Shown in pieces: positions 8,486 to 17,969 of a stretch of DNA of 64,000 nucleotides. Positions within the stretch are counted from its first letter, which is position 1; each line of letters starts with the position of its first letter. The DNA is from Streptococcus sp. Marseille-Q6470 (GTDB taxonomy: Bacteria; Bacillota; Bacilli; Lactobacillales; Streptococcaceae), in contig NZ_OX336385.1 in the NCBI RefSeq assembly GCF_946902905.1, positions 1,360,501 to 1,424,500 of the forward strand. The letters are read 5' to 3'. A program made the translations under genes and the position numbers. The notes under the pieces are model-generated. The model was not told where the DNA came from, ran no database searches, and worked only from the letters and a program-made list of their open reading frames with translations.

Positions 8486-10153
8486 GTGTCAAATATTACT
8501 ACAAGCTTATTTCAAGAAATGGTACAGGCTGCTTCAACTCGTTTGAACAAGCAAGCCGAATATGTCAATTCATTGAACGTCTTCCCAGTTCCAGACGGAG
8601 ATACAGGAACAAACATGGGAATGACGATCGAAAATGGTGCTAAAGAAGTAGCAGACAAACCAGCTTCAACTGTTGGTGAGGCTGCAAGTATCTTGGCTAA
8701 AGGTCTTTTGATGGGTGCGCGTGGGAACTCAGGAGTTATTACTTCTCAGCTTTTCCGTGGATTTTCACAAGCTATCAAAACAAAAGAAGAGCTAACAGGA
8801 AAAGATCTAGCTCTTGCTTTCCAATCAGGTGTTGAGGTTGCCTACAAGGCTGTTATGAAGCCTGTTGAAGGAACAATCTTGACTGTATCACGTGGAGCTG
8901 CTATCGGTGCTAAGAAAAAAGCAGAGCAGACAGATGACGCAGTTGAAGTTATGCGTGCAGCCTTGGAAGGAGCTAAAGCAGCCCTTGCTAAAACTCCAGA
9001 AATGCTTCCAGTATTGAAGGAAGTTGGAGTTGTGGACTCAGGTGGTCAAGGTTTGGTCTTCATCTATGAAGGATTCCTTTCAGCTCTTACTGGTGAATAC
9101 AGTGCATCTGAAGACTTTGTTGCTACTCCAGCCAATATGGGTGAGATGATCAATGCAGAACACCACAAATCTGTAGCCGGACATGTAGCAACTGAAGACA
9201 TTACCTTTGGTTACTGTACTGAAATCATGGTTGCCCTTAAACAAGGCCCAACTTATGCTAAAGAGTTTGACTACGAAGAATTCCGTAACTACTTGAACGA
9301 ACTTGGGGATTCTCTACTTGTTGTCAATGACGACGAAATCGTTAAAGTTCACGTCCATACAGAAGATCCAGGACTTGTTATGCAAGAAGGTCTCAAATAT
9401 GGTAGCTTGGTCAAGGTTAAAGTCGACAACATGCGTAACCAACACGAAGCGCAGGTAGAAAAAGAAGAAGCTCAAGTCAGCAAGCCAGTTGAAGAAAAAG
9501 AATATGCCCTTATCGCAGTAGTAGCTGGACAAGGTTTGGCAGACATCTTCCGTGCACAAGGTGTGGACTATGTCATCGAGGGCGGACAAACCATGAACCC
9601 TTCGACAGAAGACTTTGTCAAGGCTGTTGAGAAAGTTAATGCCCGTAACATCATCTTCTTGCCAAACAACAAAAACATCTTCATGGCAGCTCAATCTGCA
9701 GCTGAAGTATTGGAACAACCAGCTGTTGTAGTAGAAGCTCGTACAATTCCTCAAGGATTGACTAGCCTTCTAGCATTTGACCCAAGCAAGTCTATCGAAG
9801 AAAACCAAGAACGCATGACTGCGGCTCTTGGGGACGTTGTCAGCGGTAGCGTAACAACAGCTGTTCGTGACACGACTATCGATGGTCTAGAAATTCATGA
9901 AAATGACAATCTTGGTATGGTGGATGGTAAGATTCTCGTATCAAACCCTGATATGCACCAAACCCTGACTGAAACCTTGAAACATATGTTGGACGAAGAC
10001 AGTGAAATCGTAACCTTCTATGTTGGAGAAGACGGAAGCGAAGAATTGGCAAATGAAATTGCTCAAGAAATCGCAGAAGAATTCGAAGATGTCGAAGTAG
10101 AAATTCACCAAGGTCAACAACCGGTTTATCCATATCTTTTCAGTGTGGAATAA
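8486..10153 (+). CDS. fakA: Fatty acid kinase subunit FakA (DAK2 domain)
   Basis: 555 residues, full length for the YloV/FakA family. The N-terminal DhaL-type ATP-binding domain (about 1-200) shows FPVPDGDTGTNM with metal-binding Asp37 and Asp39, followed by GARGNSGVITSQ and DSGGQGL. A middle and C-terminal DegV-like region follows. With a FakB fatty-acid-binding partner encoded elsewhere, it phosphorylates exogenous fatty acids to acyl phosphates for phospholipid synthesis. Start is GTG at 8486, with GTAGGAGA upstream overlapping the end of the Asp23-like gene. A strong terminator follows. Confidence 0.93.
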   Translation: MSNITTSLFQEMVQAASTRLNKQAEYVNSLNVFPVPDGDTGTNMGMTIENGAKEVADKPASTVGEAASILAKGLLMGARGNSGVITSQLFRGFSQAIKTKEELTGKDLALAFQSGVEVAYKAVMKPVEGTILTVSRGAAIGAKKKAEQTDDAVEVMRAALEGAKAALAKTPEMLPVLKEVGVVDSGGQGLVFIYEGFLSALTGEYSASEDFVATPANMGEMINAEHHKSVAGHVATEDITFGYCTEIMVALKQGPTYAKEFDYEEFRNYLNELGDSLLVVNDDEIVKVHVHTEDPGLVMQEGLKYGSLVKVKVDNMRNQHEAQVEKEEAQVSKPVEEKEYALIAVVAGQGLADIFRAQGVDYVIEGGQTMNPSTEDFVKAVEKVNARNIIFLPNNKNIFMAAQSAAEVLEQPAVVVEARTIPQGLTSLLAFDPSKSIEENQERMTAALGDVVSGSVTTAVRDTTIDGLEIHENDNLGMVDGKILVSNPDMHQTLTETLKHMLDEDSEIVTFYVGEDGSEELANEIAQEIAEEFEDVEVEIHQGQQPVYPYLFSVE

Positions 10154-10167
10154 AGATTAAATAATAG

Positions 10168-10203
10168 AAAAAAAGAAAGTTGAGGAATCAACTTTCTTTT
10201 TTT
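10168..10203 (+). terminator. Terminator of the Asp23-fakA operon
   Basis: AAAGAAAGTTGA, loop GGAA, TCAACTTTCTTTTTTT: a long perfect stem with a T run. Confidence 0.92.
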
Positions 10204-10268
10204 GTGACATTTGTCATATTTCCTCATGACAGAAGCTTCTAGTGATTCTACCTTCAAAGAATTATACT
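10204..10268 (+). promoter_or_regulatory. Promoter and candidate regulator site of the ABC-kinase operon
   Basis: GTGACA (10204-10209), 2 bp, TGTCAT (10212-10217), 8 bp, ATGACA (10226-10231) form an ordered set of half sites. A TATACT at 10263-10268 is the likely -10; no good -35 is visible, which fits a promoter that needs an activator. The natural candidate is the LuxR-type response regulator encoded last in the operon. Confidence 0.55.
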
Positions 10269-10295
10269 AGATGTATCAAATGGAGGAAGAAAAAA

Positions 10296-10487
10296 ATGAA
10301 ACATAAAGTAATTGTCGCAATGAGTTTAGTAGCAGCAGGAGTCATGACTTATCTCATGTTCTCAGGATTGGATGAAGGCTTCTATCATTTTCCTTGGGAA
10401 CTATTTGCAGGATTTGGCATGATCTCTTGGTTGATCCGAGAAGGTTTGAAATTGGTCTCAGATGTGAAAAAGGAGTTTGAAAAATGA
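10296..10487 (+). CDS. Small membrane protein, unknown
   Basis: 63 residues from the ATG at 10296, which has GGAGGAAG upstream. One hydrophobic helix near the N-terminus (VIVAMSLVAAGVMTYLMF) and a second weaker one (FAGFGMISWLI), ending in a charged tail KKEFEK. No family recognised. It opens the operon of two small proteins, an ABC exporter and a two-component system and overlaps the next gene by 4 bases. It could be an accessory or sensing subunit of the exporter; that is inference. Confidence 0.75.
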   Translation: MKHKVIVAMSLVAAGVMTYLMFSGLDEGFYHFPWELFAGFGMISWLIREGLKLVSDVKKEFEK

Positions 10488-10678
10488 AAAAAGCGATTCT
10501 CTATCTTTTTATTGGACTATCACTAGTGGTATGGTTGGTAGAAATGTTTACAGGTTGGTTTGATCAAGCCTTCCTTCATCAAGTTATCCGTGGTGCCTGG
10601 GGATTAGGATTTATGATTTTTATCGCCTTTCCGATGGGAAAGGAGTTGTTGAAAGGAGAATATCATGAACATGATTAA
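10484..10678 (+). CDS. Second small membrane protein, unknown
   Basis: 64 residues with two hydrophobic segments (ILYLFIGLSLVVWLVEMF and VIRGAWGLGFMIFIAFPM). Its layout resembles the gene before it, so the two may be distant duplicates. ATGA overlaps couple it to its upstream neighbour, and its end overlaps the ABC ATPase start by 14 bases. Function unknown. Confidence 0.75.
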   Translation: MKKAILYLFIGLSLVVWLVEMFTGWFDQAFLHQVIRGAWGLGFMIFIAFPMGKELLKGEYHEHD

Positions 10679-11549
10679 GGTAGAAAGCCTAAATAAAAAC
10701 ATCAAGGGCAAGGCTATTTTGAAGGATATTTCTTTTGAGGTAGCTGAAGGTGAATGCGTCGCCTTGATTGGGCCCAATGGTGCTGGAAAGACCACACTCT
10801 TGGACTGTTTGCTTGGAGATAAACTGGTCACCAGCGGTCAAGTATCCATCCAAGGTTTGCCAGTGACGAGCTCTCAGTTAGACTATATTAGAGGTTACCT
10901 CCCTCAAGAAAATGTCATCGTTCAGAAATTAAAGGTCAAAGAGTTGATTGCTTTTTTTCAAAGCATTTATCCAAATCCCTTGAACAATCAGGAGATCGAT
11001 CAACTATTGCAGTTTGACCAGCAACAAAAAGAGCAATTGGCAGAAAAATTGTCAGGTGGGCAAAAGCGTCTCTTTTCATTTGTCTTGACATTGATTGGCC
11101 GACCAAAACTTGTCTTTTTGGATGAGCCAACTGCGGCCATGGATACCTCAACTCGTCAACGTTTTTGGGAAATTGTCCAGGAGCTAAAAGCGCAGGGAGT
11201 CACCATTCTCTATTCATCCCATTATATCGAAGAAGTAGAGCATACAGCTGACCGGATTTTGGTCTTAAATAAGGGAGAGTTGATTCGTGATACGACGCCT
11301 CTAGCCATGCGCAGTGAGGAGATTGAAAAGCACTTCATCCTACCTCTGGCTTACAAGAAAGTCATTGAGCAGTCTAACTTGGTTGAAAACTGGTCACAAA
11401 AACAAGATGCTTTGCAAGTAGTCACACGTGAAGCGGATGCTTTTTGGCAACTGTTAGTGCAAGCAGGGTGTAGGATTCAAGAAATTGAAGTCAATAATCG
11501 TAGCTTGTTGGATACAATCTTTGAAGAAACACAAAAGGGAGATGACTAA
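10665..11549 (+). CDS. ABC transporter ATP-binding protein
   Basis: 294 residues. Walker A GPNGAGKTT (36-44), signature LSGGQKR, Walker B LVFLDEP, and the switch His in YSSHYIEEVEHTADRI. The C-terminal extension after about residue 215 is typical of ATPases serving ABC-2 type exporters. It pairs with the permease immediately downstream. A second ATG at 10671 is an equally possible start; GAAAGGAG lies upstream of both. The cluster of ABC, kinase and LuxR-type regulator is like B. subtilis YvfRSTU and the pneumococcal TCS11 locus. Confidence 0.92.
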   Translation: MNMIKVESLNKNIKGKAILKDISFEVAEGECVALIGPNGAGKTTLLDCLLGDKLVTSGQVSIQGLPVTSSQLDYIRGYLPQENVIVQKLKVKELIAFFQSIYPNPLNNQEIDQLLQFDQQQKEQLAEKLSGGQKRLFSFVLTLIGRPKLVFLDEPTAAMDTSTRQRFWEIVQELKAQGVTILYSSHYIEEVEHTADRILVLNKGELIRDTTPLAMRSEEIEKHFILPLAYKKVIEQSNLVENWSQKQDALQVVTREADAFWQLLVQAGCRIQEIEVNNRSLLDTIFEETQKGDD

Positions 11550-11550
11550 G

Positions 11551-12288
11551 ATGAAACGATGGATTGCACTAAACAAGATAGAATTTCTATTGACCAAACG
11601 TCAATTAGTCTATTATCTATTATCCGTAGGGATGCCGACGGCCTTCTATTTATTCTTTTCAGGCATGTACCAGGACACACCAGATGGGCCAGCAAATTTT
11701 ATGCGCGACTACCTCATCTCTATGACAGCTTTTTCTATGATGTCAACAGCTATGTTTTCATTCCCAGCTGTTTTACATACCGATAAAATCAACAACTGGC
11801 AGAAAACATTGCGCCATACTCCAGTAAATATGGTAGAATATTATCTATCAAAGATAACAAGTATGATGGTTGATTATTTGGTCTCAATCCTGGTTGTTTT
11901 CTCAGTTGGGCACTTGGTCAGAGGTGTGGATATGCCTCTAGGAAACTGGATTGGGGCTGCGTTCTTACTGATTGCGGGAAGTATTGCCTTTGTAGCGCTT
12001 GGCTTGACCTTGACACTCTTGCCTTCTAGTCAGCTGATGTCTGTCGTGGGCAATCTTCTCTATCTAGGCTTGGCTGTTTTAGGCGGACTCTGGATGCCCA
12101 TCTCTTTATTTCCAGACTGGATGCAAGCAATCGGGAAGTGCCTACCAACCTATCAGTTGATGGAGTTGCTCAAGACCTTCTTAAACGAGGGTGGCATCAA
12201 TCTATCAGCCACAGTTTATCTACTTGTTTTTTCAGCAGTTTTATTTGGTTTGACCATTTACCTTCAAGGTCATAAGGAGAATGCTTAA
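11551..12288 (+). CDS. ABC-2 type permease
   Basis: 245 residues from the ATG at 11551, directly after the ATPase stop. Six hydrophobic segments and the PISLFPDWMQAIGKCLPTYQLMELLK motif typical of ABC-2 membrane proteins. It forms the membrane part of the exporter whose ATPase is encoded upstream. The substrate is unknown; related systems move drugs, peptides or lipids. Its stop overlaps the kinase start by one base, which suggests translational coupling. Confidence 0.9.
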   Translation: MKRWIALNKIEFLLTKRQLVYYLLSVGMPTAFYLFFSGMYQDTPDGPANFMRDYLISMTAFSMMSTAMFSFPAVLHTDKINNWQKTLRHTPVNMVEYYLSKITSMMVDYLVSILVVFSVGHLVRGVDMPLGNWIGAAFLLIAGSIAFVALGLTLTLLPSSQLMSVVGNLLYLGLAVLGGLWMPISLFPDWMQAIGKCLPTYQLMELLKTFLNEGGINLSATVYLLVFSAVLFGLTIYLQGHKENA

Positions 12289-13385
12289 TGCTTGAAAGAC
12301 TGAAAAGCATACACTATATGTTTTGGGCCAGTTTGATTTTTATGGTTTTCCCTATCCTCTCTGCAGTAGTTGGGGAAATTCCTAGCTGGCATTTACTAGT
12401 TGATATTCTATTTGTGGTGGCTTATTTAGGCGTTTTAACCACCAAGAGTCAGCGCTTATCCTGGCTCTTTTGGTTCATCATGTTAGCTTATGTGGCTGGA
12501 AATACCGTCTTCATTTATGGCAACTATGTCTGGTTCTTCTTTTTCCTTGCCAATCTCTTGATTTATCATTTTAGAGTTCGTAGCCTACGTTCACTTCATG
12601 TCTGGACTTTTCTCCTTGCTCAAGTTCTTGTTGTTGGTCAACTCATGATGTTTCAGTCAGTCGAAACTGAGGTTGTAGCCTTTGAGCTTGGGATTCTTAC
12701 TTTTGTGGATTTGATGACATTGGGCTTGGTTCGGATTCGCATTGTGGAGGATTTGAAAGAAGCTCAGGCTAAGCAAAATGCTCAGATAAATCTATTGCTT
12801 GCTGAAAATGAACGTAGTCGTATCGGTCAGGATTTGCATGATAGTCTGGGACATACTTTTGCTATGCTGAGTGTCAAGACAGATTTAGCCTTGCAGTTAT
12901 TTCAGATGGAGGCTTATCCACAGGTGGAGAAGGAATTAAAAGAAATTCACCAGATAAGTAAGGATTCGATGAATGAAGTGCGAACTATCGTGGAAAATCT
13001 AAAATCACGGACCCTAGCTTCAGAACTTGAAACTGTCAAGAAGATGCTTGAGATTGCTGGGATTGAGGTTGAGGTTGATAATCAGTTGGACAAGGCTAGC
13101 CTGACCCAGGATGTGGAGTCGACAGCCGCTATGATTTTGTTAGAACTTGCGACCAATATCATCAAGCATGCCAGCGCTGAAAAAGCCTATCTAAAACTGG
13201 AACGTACAGATCAGGAATTGGTCCTGACAGTTAGAGATGACGGGAAAGGATTTGCAACTGTAAAAGGAAATGAACTCCATACAGTCCGAGATCGTGCTGC
13301 AGCCTTCTCAGGGCAAGTAGAGCTGGTCAGTTTGAAACAACCAACAGAGGTGCGCGTGCATCTGCCTTATAAGGAGAGAAAGTAG
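12288..13385 (+). CDS. Sensor histidine kinase (HisKA_3/DesK type)
   Basis: 365 residues. Five or six transmembrane segments in residues 10-150 without a large extracellular loop, so it probably senses within the membrane or through the exporter. The dimerisation motif ERSRIGQDLHDSLGH carries phospho-acceptor His184. The ATPase domain has the N-box ELATNIIKHA (Asn290) and the G-box DDGKGF (317-322). It is the NarL/DesK-class partner of the response regulator that starts right after its stop codon. Confidence 0.93.
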   Translation: MLERLKSIHYMFWASLIFMVFPILSAVVGEIPSWHLLVDILFVVAYLGVLTTKSQRLSWLFWFIMLAYVAGNTVFIYGNYVWFFFFLANLLIYHFRVRSLRSLHVWTFLLAQVLVVGQLMMFQSVETEVVAFELGILTFVDLMTLGLVRIRIVEDLKEAQAKQNAQINLLLAENERSRIGQDLHDSLGHTFAMLSVKTDLALQLFQMEAYPQVEKELKEIHQISKDSMNEVRTIVENLKSRTLASELETVKKMLEIAGIEVEVDNQLDKASLTQDVESTAAMILLELATNIIKHASAEKAYLKLERTDQELVLTVRDDGKGFATVKGNELHTVRDRAAAFSGQVELVSLKQPTEVRVHLPYKERK

Positions 13386-13985
13386 ATGAAAGTATTAGTC
13401 GCAGAAGATCAAAGTATGCTTAGAGATGCCATGTGTCAGCTCTTAAGCTTTCAGCCAGATGTGGAGACTGTTCTGCAGGCGAAAAATGGAGCCGAAGCTA
13501 TCGAGGTTTTGGAGAAAGAAGCAGTAGATATTGCCATCCTTGACGTCGAAATGCCAGTCAAGACTGGACTCGAAGCACTCGAGTGGATCAAACAAGAAGT
13601 GCCTGAAACCAAGGTGGTTATCGTTACGACCTTTAAACGCCCAGGTTATTTTGAACGTGCGGTCAAAGCAGGAGTCGATGCCTATGTCTTGAAAGAACGA
13701 AGCATCGCTGAGCTCATGCAAACCCTACATACGGTGTTAGAGGGACGTAAGGAATATTCCCCAGAGCTCATGGAAGTCATGATGACCCATCCCAATCCCT
13801 TGACCGAGCAAGAAGTCGCTGTTCTACATGGAGTTGCCCAGGGCCTGTCCAACCAAGAAATTGCGGACAAGCTCTACCTCTCAAACGGGACTGTCCGTAA
13901 TTACATGACCAATATCCTCTCCAAACTAGGCGCAAACAACCGAACCGAAGCAGCCAAAACTGCCGAAGAAGAAGGTTGGTTGTGA
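13386..13985 (+). CDS. LuxR-type response regulator
   Basis: 199 residues. Receiver domain with acidic pocket Glu7-Asp8, phospho-acceptor Asp53 (ILDVEMP), Thr81/82 and Lys103. C-terminal LuxR helix-turn-helix ([36 protein letters not shown]) at about 138-175. It probably autoregulates the six-gene operon through the TGACA/TGTCA half sites at 10204-10231. It starts one base after the kinase ends and is followed by a terminator. Confidence 0.95.
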   Translation: MKVLVAEDQSMLRDAMCQLLSFQPDVETVLQAKNGAEAIEVLEKEAVDIAILDVEMPVKTGLEALEWIKQEVPETKVVIVTTFKRPGYFERAVKAGVDAYVLKERSIAELMQTLHTVLEGRKEYSPELMEVMMTHPNPLTEQEVAVLHGVAQGLSNQEIADKLYLSNGTVRNYMTNILSKLGANNRTEAAKTAEEEGWL

Positions 13986-13996
13986 GGGGGAAGAAA

Positions 13997-14033
13997 GAAA
14001 AAATCTCTTAGAAATGAATCTAAGAGATTTTTT
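13997..14033. terminator. Bidirectional terminator between the response regulator and valS
   Basis: AAAAAATCTCTTAGA, a 6-nt loop, TCTAAGAGATTTTTT; serves the two convergent operons. Confidence 0.9.
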
Positions 14034-14038
14034 AATGT

Positions 14039-16690
14039 TTATTTCACCAACTTCTTCATCTCATCAATACGTGCGACTGTCGCATCGTATTTCGCTTGGT
14101 AGTCGGCTTGTTTGTCGCGTTCTTTTTGGACGACTTCTGGTTTGGCATTGGCTACGAAGCGTTCGTTAGAGAGCTTCTTACCGACCATATCCAGTTCTTT
14201 TTGCCATTTAGCCAGTTCCTTGTCGAGGCGAGCCAATTCTTCTTCTACATTGAGAAGGTCAGCGAGTGGCAAGTAGATTTCTGCTCCTGTGATGACACTT
14301 GACATAGCGAGTTCAGGTGCAGGAATAGTTGATGCGATTTCCAAGTGTTCTGGATTTGTGAAGCGTTTGATGTAGTTGACATTGCTGTTAAAGAAGGCTT
14401 CTAAGTCGCTATCGCTTGTCTTAACAAGAATGGTGATAGGCTTGCTTGGAGCAACGTTTACTTCCGCACGCGCATTACGAACAGCGCGGATCAAGTCTTT
14501 GAGGCTTTCGACACCAGTGTGAGCCGCAAGGTCTTCAAAGGCTGGGTTGACAGTTGGGTATGCTGCTGTAACGATAGAACCTTCTGAGATTTGTCCAAAG
14601 ATTTCCTCTGTCACGAATGGCATGATTGGGTGAAGGAGACGAAGGATCTTGTCCAAAGTGTAAAGGAGAACAGAACGTGTGATGACTTTCTCTTCTTCGT
14701 TATCGCTATAAAGGACTTCCTTGGTCAACTCAACGTACCAGTCCGCAAACTCATCCCAGATGAAGTTGTATAGGATGTGTCCAGCTACACCAAATTCAAA
14801 CTTATCAAAGTTTTCAGTGACTTTTCCGATGGTTTCATTGAGGTTGTGGAGAATCCAGCGGTCAGTAACATTTCCAGCTTCCTTGTTAACAACTTTTTCC
14901 ACATTAGCAGTTGCTTGCTCAAGGGTCAAGCCTTCATTGTTCATGAGGATGTAGCGAGAGATGTTCCAGATCTTGTTAATGAAGTTCCATGAAGCATCCA
15001 TTTTCTCATAAGAGAAGCGCACGTCTTGACCTGGTGCAGAACCGTTTGAAAGGAACCAACGAAGGGCATCGGCACCGTATTTCTCAATGACATCCATTGG
15101 GTCGATACCGTTACCGAGTGACTTAGACATTTTGCGTCCTTGTTCGTCACGAATGAGACCGTGGATAAGGACGTTTTGGAATGGTTGACGGCCAGTGAAT
15201 TCCAAGGATTGGAAGATCATACGAGACACCCAGAAGAAGATGATGTCGTAACCAGTAACCAAGGTTGAAGTTGGGAAGTAACGTTTGAAGTCTTCTGAGT
15301 CGACATCCGGCCAGCCCATAGTTGAGAATGGCCAAAGGGCAGAACTGAACCAAGTGTCTAAGACATCTTCGTCCTGAGTCCATCCGTCACCTTCAGGAGC
15401 TTCTTCACCGACGTACATTTCACCCTCGGCATTGTACCAAGCAGGGATTTGGTGACCCCACCAGAGCTGACGTGAGATTACCCAGTCGTGGACATTTTCC
15501 ATCCATTGGAGGAAGGTATCGTTGAAACGAGGTGGGTAGAATTCTACCTTATCGTCTGTATCTTGATTGGCAATAGCATTTTTAGCCAATTGGTCCATCT
15601 TGACGAACCATTGAGTAGACAAGCGTGGCTCAACTACAACACCTGTACGTTCTGAGTGACCAACACTGTGGACACGTTTTTCGATTTTGACGAGGGCACC
15701 GATTTCTTCCAACTTGGCAACGACTGCCTTACGAGCTTCAAAACGGTCCATGCCTGCAAATTCGAAGGCCAAGTCATTCATGGTTCCGTCATCGTTCATG
15801 ACATTGACTTGTGGTAAGTTGTGGCGTTGACCAACCAAAAAGTCGTTTGGATCGTGGGCAGGTGTGATTTTCACGACACCTGTACCAAACTCAGGATCCG
15901 CGTGTTCGTCCGCAACGATTGGGATCAATTTATTCGCGATAGGAAGAACGACGTTTTTACCGATCAAGTCCTTGTAGCGTGGGTCTTCTGGATTGACCGC
16001 AACAGCAACGTCCCCAAACATGGTCTCAGGACGAGTAGTCGCCACTTCAAGGGCACGTGAACCATCTTCTAACATGTAGTTCATGTGGTAGAAGGCACCC
16101 TCGACGTCCTTATGAATCACCTCGATATCAGAAAGGGCTGTACGAGCTGCTGGGTCCCAGTTGATGATAAACTCACCACGGTAGATCCAGCCTTTCTTGT
16201 AAAGGTCCACAAAGACCTTACGAACCGCTTTTGATAAACCTTCGTCAAGGGTGAAACGCTCACGAGAGTAGTCTACAGAGAGCCCCATCTTGCCCCATTG
16301 TTCTTTGATAGTCGTCGCATATTCATCTTTCCATTCCCAGACTTTCTCAAGGAATTTTTCACGACCGAGGTCATAACGACTGATGCCCTCACCACGCAAG
16401 CGCTCCTCAACCTTAGCCTGAGTCGCAATCCCTGCGTGGTCCATCCCTGGAAGCCAAAGTGTATCAAAACCTTGCATGCGTTTTTGACGGATGATGATAT
16501 CTTGCAAAGTTGTATCCCAAGCGTGACCAAGGTGGAGTTTCCCAGTCACGTTTGGTGGTGGAATGACGATCGAATAAGGCTTAGCCTTTTTATCTCCTGA
16601 AGGCTTGAAAACATCTTCATCAAGCCATTTTTGGTAACGACCAGCCTCAACCTCGGCTGGATTGTATTTAGGTGAAAGTTCTTTAGACAT
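14039..16690 (-). CDS. valS: Valyl-tRNA synthetase
   Basis: 883 residues, full length for a class I ValRS. The HIGH motif reads HLGHA (in [15 protein letters not shown]) and the KMSKS motif is intact ([14 protein letters not shown]). The connective editing domain lies between them, and the C-terminal coiled coil ([25 protein letters not shown]) is present. It charges tRNA-Val. The ATG has AAAGGAG upstream. It is the last gene of a minus-strand run that begins with a T-box leader whose specifier appears to be GUU (Val). A 68-bp gap separates it from the RES-like gene, with no terminator visible. Confidence 0.98.
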   Translation of the reverse strand: MSKELSPKYNPAEVEAGRYQKWLDEDVFKPSGDKKAKPYSIVIPPPNVTGKLHLGHAWDTTLQDIIIRQKRMQGFDTLWLPGMDHAGIATQAKVEERLRGEGISRYDLGREKFLEKVWEWKDEYATTIKEQWGKMGLSVDYSRERFTLDEGLSKAVRKVFVDLYKKGWIYRGEFIINWDPAARTALSDIEVIHKDVEGAFYHMNYMLEDGSRALEVATTRPETMFGDVAVAVNPEDPRYKDLIGKNVVLPIANKLIPIVADEHADPEFGTGVVKITPAHDPNDFLVGQRHNLPQVNVMNDDGTMNDLAFEFAGMDRFEARKAVVAKLEEIGALVKIEKRVHSVGHSERTGVVVEPRLSTQWFVKMDQLAKNAIANQDTDDKVEFYPPRFNDTFLQWMENVHDWVISRQLWWGHQIPAWYNAEGEMYVGEEAPEGDGWTQDEDVLDTWFSSALWPFSTMGWPDVDSEDFKRYFPTSTLVTGYDIIFFWVSRMIFQSLEFTGRQPFQNVLIHGLIRDEQGRKMSKSLGNGIDPMDVIEKYGADALRWFLSNGSAPGQDVRFSYEKMDASWNFINKIWNISRYILMNNEGLTLEQATANVEKVVNKEAGNVTDRWILHNLNETIGKVTENFDKFEFGVAGHILYNFIWDEFADWYVELTKEVLYSDNEEEKVITRSVLLYTLDKILRLLHPIMPFVTEEIFGQISEGSIVTAAYPTVNPAFEDLAAHTGVESLKDLIRAVRNARAEVNVAPSKPITILVKTSDSDLEAFFNSNVNYIKRFTNPEHLEIASTIPAPELAMSSVITGAEIYLPLADLLNVEEELARLDKELAKWQKELDMVGKKLSNERFVANAKPEVVQKERDKQADYQAKYDATVARIDEMKKLVK

Positions 16691-16758
16691 GTGTGTTCTC
16701 CTTTACTGTTTCCAAGATAAGTATTTTGATATCTTTAAAATATTACGTATCATAAGAT

Positions 16759-17958
16759 TCAATGATAATTTTTAATTATCTTACCATCCCAACTCAACTC
16801 AATTTTGTTCTGAACATAGGAATCGTCACAAAATTTAAGATGTTTCTTTTCATAATCACCACAATTTACCATACAACAACTTACATTATCTAAATCTAGA
16901 ACTTTTTCATAATAGTTCTCTGGGAATGCAAAGCATCTATGTTCTATGTTTAATGAATCTGAATTAGTGATTTGGCTAATAAATTTTGTTGTCTTTGTTG
17001 AAATATAAGTCCATCCTACCACTTGGTTATCAATTTCATTATTGTTTTCATGCTCAATTTTATTATTGTTTTCACGTTCAATATTATAGAACTCATCTTT
17101 TATAAAATTAGACAACTCATACACTAGACTTTCATTCAGTTCGGGAGAAATTTTTATTGAAAATAAGGGCTCAAGGATTTGTCCAATATATTCACCATAT
17201 CTTTTAAAACTATCATCGTACTCTGGATTGGTAAACATTTTTCCATCTATAGGGAGAAGTTGAATATCATCCTTTACTCTATATACAAAAACTGCCATTT
17301 TTTCATATGTATCTTCCGCATCAACTTCGTAAAAAACTGAATTAAAATCTGGAGAGACATAAAGAACAGGTTGTTCTCCTCCCCCTTTATTTAATCGCAT
17401 TAATGCTTGATGTTTATTAATAAATCTCCACTCAATTGGATTAAAATCCTCTTTAAGATTATCACCATCATATAACTTTATCGCTCGATACACATAGGAA
17501 TCTTTTTTTACAATGAATCTTGGATTAGATCTTAAGAAAGAGCCATATTTATCTAAATATATTATTTCTTTTACTATTTCTGTTAATTGTTCTAATTTAG
17601 CATCAGTTTCTTTCTTTAGAAGATATTGCAATTCACTTTGTAACTGTTTTATTTTATTAGAATCTTTTAAAAACATACAACTCTGAACATATCTAACGAT
17701 TTCATTATTTGACTTAAATTTTGGGAAACAGAATTTATTTGTATCAGAATCAGATTGTAAATTGTTGTATAGTGTAGCACCCCCAAAAATTTTTCTAGAG
17801 ATCAATAAAGATAGCGTTTGGGGTTTAACGATCTGATCCCAAAAATCTTTTTGAAAAGAAAATTCTTCTAGATCAATCCCGTTAATAAACTCTCGATGTT
17901 TCCTTCTAAGGTTACACAGGTATGATTTTTTTGATTTATTACTATTTTTTTTTGACAT
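16759..17958 (-). CDS. RES-domain-like protein (accessory, AT-rich)
   Basis: 399 residues from the ATG at 17958 (TAGGAAAA upstream); an in-frame GTG at 17982 lacks a ribosome site. The N-terminal 150 residues are Lys-rich and unrecognised. From about 150 the pattern resembles RES-family NAD-consuming toxins: YRAI (Arg158), RLNKGGGEQPVLYVSPDFNSVFYEV (Glu211) and GWTYIST (Ser320) could supply the Arg-Glu-Ser triad. A short internal repeat (RENNNKIE/HENNNEID) lies at about 295-310. It is clearly more AT-rich than its neighbours, and looks inserted between GNAT and valS. No Xre-type antitoxin gene adjoins it. Confidence 0.6.
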   Translation of the reverse strand: MSKKNSNKSKKSYLCNLRRKHREFINGIDLEEFSFQKDFWDQIVKPQTLSLLISRKIFGGATLYNNLQSDSDTNKFCFPKFKSNNEIVRYVQSCMFLKDSNKIKQLQSELQYLLKKETDAKLEQLTEIVKEIIYLDKYGSFLRSNPRFIVKKDSYVYRAIKLYDGDNLKEDFNPIEWRFINKHQALMRLNKGGGEQPVLYVSPDFNSVFYEVDAEDTYEKMAVFVYRVKDDIQLLPIDGKMFTNPEYDDSFKRYGEYIGQILEPLFSIKISPELNESLVYELSNFIKDEFYNIERENNNKIEHENNNEIDNQVVGWTYISTKTTKFISQITNSDSLNIEHRCFAFPENYYEKVLDLDNVSCCMVNCGDYEKKHLKFCDDSYVQNKIELSWDGKIIKNYH

Positions 17959-17969
17959 GATAAATTTTC

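Noticed and set aside
9314-10133. Long minus-strand frames within fakA
   Set aside because: They are antisense shadows of a highly conserved gene, with no ribosome sites or family features.
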